Assembly: GCA_037442845.1 (NCBI GenBank)
Contig: JBBIPL010000096.1
Location: 1 to 7,932 of the forward strand
Length of the DNA: 7,932 nucleotides
Direction of reading: 5' to 3'
DNA from: PFJX01 sp037442845
GTDB taxonomy: Bacteria > Pseudomonadota > Gammaproteobacteria > Burkholderiales > Thiobacillaceae
The notes beneath the pieces are model-generated. The model saw only the letters and a list, made by a program, of their open reading frames with translations, was not told where the DNA came from and did no database searches. Both the position numbers and the translations under genes were made by a program. Of this stretch, positions 1 through 5,610 are shown piece after piece (position 1 is the first letter of the stretch; each line of letters starts with the position of its first letter).

Positions 1-16
1 TGTCTGAGTTAGCGGC

Positions 17-247
17 TTAACTCGCCGCACCAGGGGACGCACAAGAAGCCGCGCGTCCCTGCCGCCACGCTCCCGACCCCACGACGAGCATCGGCCCCAG
101 CACCACGGCCAGCGCGTCGGAAGTCGCCGTGACGGTGACTTCCTTGAGCGGTGTCGGAGCCGGATTGGCGGCGAAGGCAGGGGTAAGGATCGCCAAGCAT
201 GTAACTCCTTGTAACGCACTCCTTACTAAATTAGGCTTGTAAGACAT
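17..247 (-). pseudogene. TonB-dependent receptor N-terminal remnant fused to a CobN-like C-terminal anchor
   Basis: This 76-codon ORF begins like a TonB-dependent receptor. It has a signal peptide (basic start MSYKPNLVR, hydrophobic core, AFA at residues 24-26) and a TonB box at 33-42 (PLKEVTVTAT), closely matching LKDVVVTAT in the intact receptor at 5611-7872. No plug or barrel follows. From about residue 44 it becomes a hydrophobic stretch ending GAWRQGR (59-65), the same seven residues that end the membrane anchor of the CobN-like protein, then a short tail and TAA. The ATG at 247 has GAGG five bases upstream. I infer a scar: a deletion joined the 5' end of a second receptor gene to the 3' end of a second chelatase-like gene. 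A genuine small envelope protein with a TonB box and one membrane segment is the less likely alternative. An out-of-frame ATG near 200 with a near-perfect AAGGAG would not preserve the signal peptide. Confidence 0.6.
57..70. repeat. 14-bp direct repeat, left copy (CCCTGCCGCCACGC)
   Basis: These 14 bases recur exactly at 1225-1238. On the minus strand both copies encode the same AWRQG stretch at the end of a membrane anchor, in the fusion remnant here and in the CobN-like protein there. The repeat is therefore probably residual homology between two chelatase-type 3' ends. It could also have been the substrate for recombination. Confidence 0.6.
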
Positions 248-282
248 AACCCGCCTCATAAAGGAAACAACAGGAAACGACA
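198..282. promoter_or_regulatory. Divergent upstream region of the antitoxin gene and the receptor remnant
   Basis: This is the most AT-rich stretch of the left end and lies upstream of the rightward toxin-antitoxin module, overlapping the start of the leftward remnant. TGTAAC occurs twice, at 200-205 and 210-215, one helical turn apart. ACTCCTT also occurs twice (204-210 and 218-224). Such short repeats would suit an operator for the autoregulating AbrB-type antitoxin, but this is inference. I cannot place convincing -35 and -10 boxes. The antitoxin ribosome binding site AGGAA is at 272-276, six bases before its ATG. Confidence 0.3.
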
Positions 283-540
283 ATGCTCGCCACGCTCACC
301 AGCAAGGGCCAGGTCACGCTGCCCGCCCCGATCCGCGCCGCGCTCAAGCTCGATGCCGGCGCACGCCTGGATTTCGTCTTGCAGGACGACGGCTCGATCC
401 GCGTCGTCCCGGTCTCGCGCGATCCGCTCGCGATCTGCGCCGCGTTGCCCAAACCGCCGCGCGGACCCGCCAGCGACGAGGGCATCCGTGCCGCCATCGC
501 CGGACGTGCCGCGGAACGCTTTGCGCGGAGCGCCAAGTGA
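283..540 (+). CDS. AbrB/MazE/SpoVT-family antitoxin (VapB-like)
   Basis: An 85-residue DNA-binding antitoxin, expected to neutralise the PIN-domain ribonuclease encoded immediately downstream and to repress its own promoter. Residues 3-45 form the swapped-hairpin AbrB fold, with the signature SKGQVTLPAPIRAAL at 7-21, followed by LDAGARLDF and a short acidic beta-hairpin. The remaining 40 residues are an Ala/Arg/Pro-rich tail that would wrap the toxin. The start has AGGAA six bases upstream. The stop TGA at 538-540 overlaps the GTG start of the toxin gene at 537-539, the usual translational coupling of such pairs. The antitoxin frame is intact although its toxin is broken, so it may now act only as a DNA-binding orphan or against related toxins elsewhere. 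Family assignment is firm; the VapB pairing rests on the neighbour. Confidence 0.9.
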   Translation: MLATLTSKGQVTLPAPIRAALKLDAGARLDFVLQDDGSIRVVPVSRDPLAICAALPKPPRGPASDEGIRAAIAGRAAERFARSAK

Positions 541-927
541 TCGGTCTCGACACGAATGTGCTGATCCGTGTGCTGGTCGACGACGGCTCGGCGGACGTGG
601 GCAAGGCGCGCAAGTTCGTCGCCGCGCAAGCGGCGCAAGGCCGCGATTGTCGATACGGTCGTGCTGGTCGAGATGGTCTGGGTGCTTGAAACCGTGTTCG
701 GATACGGGCGCTCCGATATCGGCGCGGCGATCGACGCGCTGCTTGGCAACGCCGCCTATGTCGTCGACGCACGCGAGACCGTTGCGGCGGCGCTCGCGCG
801 GTTTCGCAACGAAAAGGCGGATTTTTCCGACTGCCTGATCGTCGCGCGCCATGCGGCGACCGGATGCGCCGGAACGGCCTCGCTCGACAAGGCCATGCGG
901 CCTTTGCCCGGCGTCATCGCGATCTGA
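537..927 (+). pseudogene. vapC: VapC-type PIN-domain toxin, frameshifted
   Basis: This is a PIN-domain ribonuclease split between two reading frames. From GTG 537 the first frame gives MIGLDTNVLIRVLVDDGSA and continues to about residue 36 (codon 642-644), then runs out of frame to TGA at 687-689. The next frame resumes at 646 with IVDTVVLVEMVWVLETVFGY and continues to TGA at 925-927. Skipping one base near 645 gives a 129-residue protein, a normal VapC length. In that repaired protein all four expected acidic residues are present: D5 (LDTN), E45 (VEMVW), D98 (DFSDCLI) and D117 (ASLDKAM). The conserved active site suggests a recent lesion or a sequencing error. As written, the longest product is a 50-residue fragment lacking most of the active site. 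GTG overlaps the antitoxin stop, so the pair was an operon. Confidence 0.82.
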
Positions 928-1221
928 CCCTATTCTCCCCGCCACGCCATCCGTTACGCCAAGTTCCGGCACATCCTGCAACCGAATCGGGTTGGTCGGC
1001 TCATCAACGATCTGACGGAGAGGCCGCTGGTGGCGGCGCCGAGCGCACGCCTTTAGTTTGCCGATCCGGACGACGCTTTTCTGCTCGCCCTGGCCCAAGC
1101 CGCCGATGCCGACTATCTGGTCACCGGCGACCGCCGCGCCGGCTTGCTGGAAATGGCGCATCACGGACGCACCCGCATCGTCGCGCCGGCCAGGTTCTGC
1201 GCCGAGGCTTTGCAAGACTGA
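928..1221 (+). pseudogene. Remnant of a second PIN-domain toxin (COG1569-like)
   Basis: Directly after the broken vapC, one frame reads YAKFRHILQPNRVGRLINDL, then a TAG at 1054-1056, then FADPDDAFLLALAQAADADY followed by LVTGDRR and a C-terminal stretch ending APARFCAEALQD with TGA at 1219-1221. DPDDAFLLALA, ADYLVTGD and IVAPARF match the second half of the PIN family often annotated as putative toxin component, PIN family. That family differs from classical VapC. The first 50 or so residues, with the LDTN motif, are absent, a few residues before FADPDD seem lost, and the in-frame stop is unrepaired, so it is dead. The left boundary is approximate; recognisable similarity starts near 943-960. 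Its last 61 bases overlap, on the opposite strand, the end of the CobN-like reading frame. Confidence 0.7.
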
Positions 1222-4200
1222 CGCCCCTGCCGCCACGCGCCCGCGCCCGCCGTCATGCCCAGCAGCAACAGGGCGAACAGGGTGAGGGGAGGCGCGGGCG
1301 GCGTGGGCAAGACCTTGTTCAGGCGCATGCCGGTGATGAGGGGCGGCGCCGCCTGGGCACGGGGCCGGGGCGGCGCGCTGGCCTGGCGGCGGGGCGTGGG
1401 CGAGCGTTCCAGGCCGAAACCCGCGGCCGCCACTTTCGCCACGAACTCCAGGAACTTGGCGTTGTCGCTACGCACGTCCCGGCGCACGGCCAAGTCCCGG
1501 TAGCGGGCGGCGAGTTCGTTGACGGTGGCTTGATCGGGCTTCCAGTAGTCCTTGCGCACCGCTTCCAGCATGCGTTCGATCATCTGCGCCTGGGCAGCGG
1601 GGTTGTGGCGCTCGAAGTAGTCCCTCATGCCCAGCTTGTACTTGTCTTTCACATAGACCTCGGCGAACTCCTGCCACTGGTCCTGGCGCACGATGTCCGG
1701 CGCGGTGACCTGCCAGCCCCAGAAGTTGTTGATGGAATCCAGCATCTCCGTGGCGCCGGAATAGCCTTCCTTCTTCATGCCTTCGATCCAGCCCGGGTGA
1801 AACTGGCGGGTGCGCAGTTCCCGCGCGAGGAACTGCGAAGCCGTTTCCGCCTTGGGGTTGTCGGCCTCGCGCAGGTTGGCGATGTACAGCTCCGGGCTTT
1901 TCCCGGTCAGGTGGCGCACCGCCAGGGCGATGCCGCCCAGGTACTGGAAGGGGTCGTCGGTGGTGAGCATGCCGTACAGGTTGGAGCTGCGCGCCAGGGC
2001 CGCGGCCTGCACGCCCTTCAGGTTCTCGGCATAGAGGTTGAGGTTGGGCAGTTTCTTGCCCCAGTCCTTCATGTCGGCGCCGTAGGCGTATTGCAGGCGG
2101 GATAGGTAGAGGTTGGCCAGTTTGGCCTCGTCGTTCCAGGTATCCGAGGACAGGATGGCGTCTTCGATGCCGGCGCCGTAGTTGCCGCTCTCGTTGGAGA
2201 AGATGCGCACGTCGGCCCATTTGGCGGCATCGCTGGAGGACTGGCCGCTGGCTTCCAGGCGCTTCTTCAGGGTGGCGCTGGCCAGACGCACGGCGTTGTC
2301 GGCCTCCTCCGCCCCGGCCGCCAGCACCACCGCCTCCGCCAGCCAGCGCATGACGTTGGGGAAGTGGTCGCGGTAGAGGCCGGTGGCGGAAAGCACCACG
2401 TCGATGCGCGGGCGTTTCAGCTCTTCGCGCGGGATGAGTTCGACGCCGGTGATGCGGCCGCCCGCGTCCCACTGGGGCCGCACGCCCAGGGCGTGGAAGG
2501 CCTGCGCTTCCAGCACGCCGAAGTGGCGCATGGTTTCCACCGACCACAAGGTAAAGGCCAGCTTCTCCGGCGCCTTGCCGTGCTTTTCCCGGTAGGCGGC
2601 GATGAGCTTGTCCACCGCTTCCTTGCCCGCTTCATACGCAGCCTTGGTGGGCACTTTCGACGGATCGAAGCCGTACAGGTTGCGCCCCGTGGGCAGGGAG
2701 TCGGGGTTGCGGATGGGGTCGCCGCCATAGCCGCTGGGGATGTGTTTGCCTTCCAGGGCGTCCAGGAAGGCGGTCATTTCCGGCGCGGCGTCGAGGGCGG
2801 CGTAGTAGGCCCGGGCCTGCTCCATCATCTTGACGAGCTGCGGAGGGGCGTTTGCCGGCAGGGGTTCAGCCTGTACCAGGTGGCGGTGCAGCAACCGGTA
2901 AGGCGCGCTGTGGGTCATTTCCCGGTAATCGGCCACAAAGGTTTCATCCGGCTCGGCATCGGTGAGGGCGATGAACGCCTTGCCCAACATCTGCATCACC
3001 GTGCCCATGCGGAATCGGTCTTCCTGGGTCTTGCCGAAGGTGTGCATGCCCTGGGGCTGGTTGGCCAGGGCCAGGTCGTGGAGCCAGTCGTGGAGCGTGT
3101 TCAGGAAGGTCGGAAAATCCTCCCGGGCCTGGGCGGCGGTCATGCCCACGTCCTTCTCGAAATTCAGCTTGGCCGCAGCACGCAGGATGGCGTCGGCCGT
3201 CTTGTCCCGCACGCTGCCCTCGGTGAGGCTCTGCCATTCATGCACCAGGGTATGCAGATCGTTCAGCTCGTTGTGCAGGCCCGCCGGGGCGAAGGGCGGC
3301 GTCTGGTGGCTGATGATGAGCGCCCGGCCCCGGCGCTTGGCCTGTACCGCCTCGCCCACGTCGTCGACGATGTAGGGGTAGATCACCGGCGTGTCGCCGA
3401 TGGGCAGCAGGGTATCGTCATGCACCCAGGGGGCGCGTTCCTTGCCGGGCATCCACTCCTGGGTGCCGTGGGTGCCGTAGTGCACCAGGGCATGGGCGCC
3501 GAATTGCTGGCGCGCCCAGAGGTACACGGCCAGGTAATGGTGGTTCACCGGCACCTTGGTGTCGTGGTATAGGGCCTTCTCCTTGTCCTTCTCGCCGTCG
3601 CCCCGGGGCGGCTGCGGCATGAGCACCACGTTGCCCGCTTGCAGACGGGGGATGGGGAACCAGGCCCCATCCCCCTTGCCCTGCACCATGCCGCTTTTCT
3701 CCGGCTCGCCCCAGCGGGCGACGATGCGGCCGCGCACCTCCTCCGGCAGCGTATCGAACCAGGCCCGATAGGCCTTCAGCGGCAGTTTCTCGGCCAGTCC
3801 CTCCCTGACCAGTCCGTCGTATCCAATTTCCCTGTAATACGGCTTGAGCAATTTTTGCAGGGGCGGGATCAAGGCCTCCGCCGCCGGCATCTCCACCGTG
3901 TAGCCCCGCTCCCGCATGGCCTTCAGAGTGCCGGCCAGGCTGCGTGGCAGATTCAGGTAGGAGGCCCCCAGGTTGGTCTCGCCGGGAGGGTAGTTCCAGT
4001 AGAACACCGCCACCCGCTTGGCGTGGTTGGGGGTGCGTTGCAGGGTGACCAGGCCCAGGGCCTTGCCGATCACCGCCTCCACCTGCTCGGGAATGGGCGC
4101 CACCTGGCCGGTGCCCTTCTCCACCGCCGCCGCCGTCATGGCGTCCAGCACGCCGGCGTATTCCGGCTGGGCCAGGTAGAAGGGCACGTCCATGAGGTGC

Positions 4201-5105
4201 ACGCCGGCCGGGTCGGCGCGCCACTCGACCACATCGCCCCGGCGGAAGGGCATGGCCTGGATGACCGGGATGCCCAGACGCTCGAACTCCGCCTTGCGCG
4301 GCTCCGGCTCCAGCATGATCTGGCTGGTGATGAGGACATCCACAAGCCTCTTCCCCGCCGGCGCGACCATCCTCGTGAAACCGTTCGGGTCGGCCATGGG
4401 TGTGTAGAACACCAGGGGCACGGCGCCCGCCGCCTCGATACGACGAACGGTGTGGTCGATGTAGGCGGTCAGGTCGGCGGACAGGTGGCTCTTGTGGATG
4501 GCCAGGGCGATGACCGGCCGAGCGTCTCCGGGCGCATGCTTTTTCCACGCGAAATAGGCCGCCGCGTCGGGGAAGATGGCCTCGTGATCCGGGTGGTACA
4601 CGCCCTGCTCCGGGTAGACGACGGGCGGTGGGATGGACGCGCTCGGGCGCTGGGCCGCAACCGCGTCCAGGTATTGGAAAAAGTGGGCGAAGTTGCGCTT
4701 GCCGCCATTCAGGTAGTACGCCCACAACCGGCTGGCATCGACCTCCGTCAGGCCACGGGCGGCGTGGCCCTTGTCCTGCACCTTGAGCCAGGGCGCGCCG
4801 GAAGCCTTGAGGAACCTGCCCACCTTGCGCTCCACCGCCTCCACCACCGGGTCGTAGGGAATATCCAGCAGGATGAAATCGGCGCCCTTGAACAAGGCCG
4901 GTCCCTCCTCGCCGGTGAGCCGCTCGGCGAATACGTGGCGCACCTTCCAGCCCAGAGGGGCGGCGAAGCCGTTGAGCACCGTGAACTTGCCGGCCTGCAC
5001 CGGCGCGGCGGTGAGCACCAGCAGTTCACGGGCCTGGACGGACGCCGCCGCAATGGGCGCGAGCAGCGCGCACAACAGGATCAGGCCCCGAGCGATGCGT
5101 GACAT
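1161..5105 (-). CDS. cobN: Periplasmic, membrane-anchored CobN/HmuS-type chelatase-like protein
   Basis: A 1314-residue member of the CobN/BchH large-subunit family, whose members insert metal into tetrapyrroles; the HmuS branch is reported to remove iron from heme. Residues 1-25 are a signal peptide (hydrophobic LILLCALLAPIAAA, cleavage after VQA), unlike cytoplasmic CobN of B12 synthesis. The chelatase region fills roughly 100-1250. It has IALAIHKSHL at 199-208, the family hallmark HYGTHGTQEWMPGK at 542-555 and SNESGNYGAGIEDA at 970-983. A Pro/Ala-rich linker precedes a transmembrane segment at about 1274-1291 ending in RQGR, giving a periplasmic enzyme held by the inner membrane. The start has AAAGGA upstream. 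The last 19 residues (1296-1314) are antisense to the PIN remnant and probably not native. No CobS or CobT is in the window. Downstream of a heme-type receptor, it is best read as a tetrapyrrole demetallation or remodelling enzyme; cobalt chelation remains possible. Confidence 0.9.
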   Translation of the reverse strand: MSRIARGLILLCALLAPIAAASVQARELLVLTAAPVQAGKFTVLNGFAAPLGWKVRHVFAERLTGEEGPALFKGADFILLDIPYDPVVEAVERKVGRFLKASGAPWLKVQDKGHAARGLTEVDASRLWAYYLNGGKRNFAHFFQYLDAVAAQRPSASIPPPVVYPEQGVYHPDHEAIFPDAAAYFAWKKHAPGDARPVIALAIHKSHLSADLTAYIDHTVRRIEAAGAVPLVFYTPMADPNGFTRMVAPAGKRLVDVLITSQIMLEPEPRKAEFERLGIPVIQAMPFRRGDVVEWRADPAGVHLMDVPFYLAQPEYAGVLDAMTAAAVEKGTGQVAPIPEQVEAVIGKALGLVTLQRTPNHAKRVAVFYWNYPPGETNLGASYLNLPRSLAGTLKAMRERGYTVEMPAAEALIPPLQKLLKPYYREIGYDGLVREGLAEKLPLKAYRAWFDTLPEEVRGRIVARWGEPEKSGMVQGKGDGAWFPIPRLQAGNVVLMPQPPRGDGEKDKEKALYHDTKVPVNHHYLAVYLWARQQFGAHALVHYGTHGTQEWMPGKERAPWVHDDTLLPIGDTPVIYPYIVDDVGEAVQAKRRGRALIISHQTPPFAPAGLHNELNDLHTLVHEWQSLTEGSVRDKTADAILRAAAKLNFEKDVGMTAAQAREDFPTFLNTLHDWLHDLALANQPQGMHTFGKTQEDRFRMGTVMQMLGKAFIALTDAEPDETFVADYREMTHSAPYRLLHRHLVQAEPLPANAPPQLVKMMEQARAYYAALDAAPEMTAFLDALEGKHIPSGYGGDPIRNPDSLPTGRNLYGFDPSKVPTKAAYEAGKEAVDKLIAAYREKHGKAPEKLAFTLWSVETMRHFGVLEAQAFHALGVRPQWDAGGRITGVELIPREELKRPRIDVVLSATGLYRDHFPNVMRWLAEAVVLAAGAEEADNAVRLASATLKKRLEASGQSSSDAAKWADVRIFSNESGNYGAGIEDAILSSDTWNDEAKLANLYLSRLQYAYGADMKDWGKKLPNLNLYAENLKGVQAAALARSSNLYGMLTTDDPFQYLGGIALAVRHLTGKSPELYIANLREADNPKAETASQFLARELRTRQFHPGWIEGMKKEGYSGATEMLDSINNFWGWQVTAPDIVRQDQWQEFAEVYVKDKYKLGMRDYFERHNPAAQAQMIERMLEAVRKDYWKPDQATVNELAARYRDLAVRRDVRSDNAKFLEFVAKVAAAGFGLERSPTPRRQASAPPRPRAQAAPPLITGMRLNKVLPTPPAPPLTLFALLLLGMTAGAGAWRQGRQSCKASAQNLAGATMRVRP
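1225..1238. repeat. 14-bp direct repeat, right copy
   Basis: This copy is identical to 57-70. It lies just inside the CobN-like frame, covering the AWRQG codons at the end of the predicted membrane anchor (W1291 codon at 1233-1235), four bases from the PIN remnant stop. The segment between the copies contains the receptor remnant and the toxin-antitoxin genes. Confidence 0.6.
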
Positions 5106-5151
5106 GGCTTCATCCTTTAACGTGAAAGTCGCGTCAGCGACTCTTGAAGCT

Positions 5152-5177
5152 CCCCTCTCCCGCAGGCGGGAGAGGGG
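5152..5177. repeat. C/G-rich palindrome (12-bp perfect stem)
   Basis: CCCCTCTCCCGC at 5152-5163 and its exact reverse complement at 5166-5177 enclose two bases; GGGGGTGAGGG follows on the plus strand. The sequence resembles the CCCTCTCCC...GGGAGAGGG intergenic palindromes dispersed in many proteobacterial genomes. It sits 47 bases upstream of the chelatase start, inside the presumed transcript, where it could slow transcription, stabilise a processed end or lower chelatase expression relative to the receptor. It lacks the U-run of a classical intrinsic terminator. Confidence 0.65.
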
Positions 5178-5193
5178 TTGGGGGTGAGGGAAA

Positions 5194-5239
5194 CGGGCAT
5201 GACTTTCATGCTTCAGGATGTCTTACAAAGACATGCCCG
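5194..5239. other. Inverted repeat spanning the small ORF's stop codon
   Basis: CGGGCATG (5194-5201) pairs with CATGCCCG (5232-5239). A tighter alternative hairpin is ATGTCTT (5218-5224), loop ACA, AAGACAT (5228-5234). The two share bases and are mutually exclusive. The tight hairpin overlaps the TAA of the small ORF (5223-5225). There is no T-run, so a role as a terminator is doubtful. Confidence 0.35.
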
Positions 5240-5507
5240 TCGGCTCGATTGCGCGGCGGTGCGTGTCGAGGGCGGGCGATGCCGCGCTGGACGGGATGCC
5301 CGAAGCCAGCGCCCGGCAACGTCGCGCCATGTCCTCGACCTGCCTGGCGAACGCCGGCGGCAGCCCCTCGGCGGCCAACAGACATTCGAGATCCCGGACG
5401 GCGGCATGGGCTGACCGCGAGACCCCAGGCTCCGGGCCGGACGACAGGTGATGACAGGCGGCGGCGAGCAGGCGGATAGCCTGGAACTGGATCGATTCGG
5501 TATTCAT
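5223..5507 (-). CDS. Small unrecognised protein between the receptor and the chelatase
   Basis: I do not recognise this 94-residue protein. It starts MNTESIQFQAIRLLAAACHH and is predicted largely helical to about residue 72 (ALASGIP). A Ser/Pro/Ala-rich, probably disordered tail follows. There is no signal peptide or membrane segment, so it should be cytoplasmic. The CHH at 18-20 within the first helix is the only possible metal- or heme-binding cluster and proves nothing. ATG 5507 was preferred to an upstream ATG at 5579 because the added 24 residues are low-complexity Arg-rich sequence and GGAG lies about ten bases before 5507. It is on the same strand as its neighbours, 103 bases after the receptor and 117 before the chelatase, so it is probably co-transcribed. 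It could be a regulator or accessory factor, or a spurious frame in GC-rich DNA. Confidence 0.5.
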   Translation of the reverse strand: MNTESIQFQAIRLLAAACHHLSSGPEPGVSRSAHAAVRDLECLLAAEGLPPAFARQVEDMARRCRALASGIPSSAASPALDTHRRAIEPTGMSL

Positions 5508-5610
5508 GGCGGAGCTTCTCCGAATGTGGGCGGGGTGTCGCCGACCCGCCGTCCTGCCCCGTGCGCGAGAGGTGGGCATGCTGGACGCCGGGCGGCGACT
5601 GTGAAGCGGC

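Noticed and set aside
34..59. Inverted repeat GGGACGC / GCGTCCC near the left end
   Set aside because: The 7-bp arms with a 12-base loop in GC-rich DNA have no T-run and are not convincing as a terminator or binding site.
9..200. Minus-strand frame starting at an ATG with a near-perfect AAGGAG
   Set aside because: The Shine-Dalgarno is attractive, but the translation is Arg/Gly-rich and unrecognisable, whereas the overlapping frame from 247 gives a signal peptide and TonB box.
256..1236. Minus-strand open frame of 326 codons opposite the toxin-antitoxin genes
   Set aside because: It is antisense to the well-supported antitoxin and PIN sequences, lacks a good ribosome binding site and resembles no family I know.
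1225..1290. Terminator for the CobN-like gene
   Set aside because: The region is very GC-rich but is coding for the membrane anchor, and no stem followed by a T-run occurs after the stop at 1161.
3418..4725. Minus-strand open frame of 435 codons
   Set aside because: It is an out-of-frame shadow of the CobN-like gene, with low-complexity Gly/Arg/Pro composition.
3639..5102. Long plus-strand open frame of 487 codons (and similar ones at 864-2105 and 2364-3572)
   Set aside because: They are antisense to the CobN-like gene, with His/Gln/Val/Gly-rich composition and no recognisable domain; the minus-strand frame has clear family motifs throughout.
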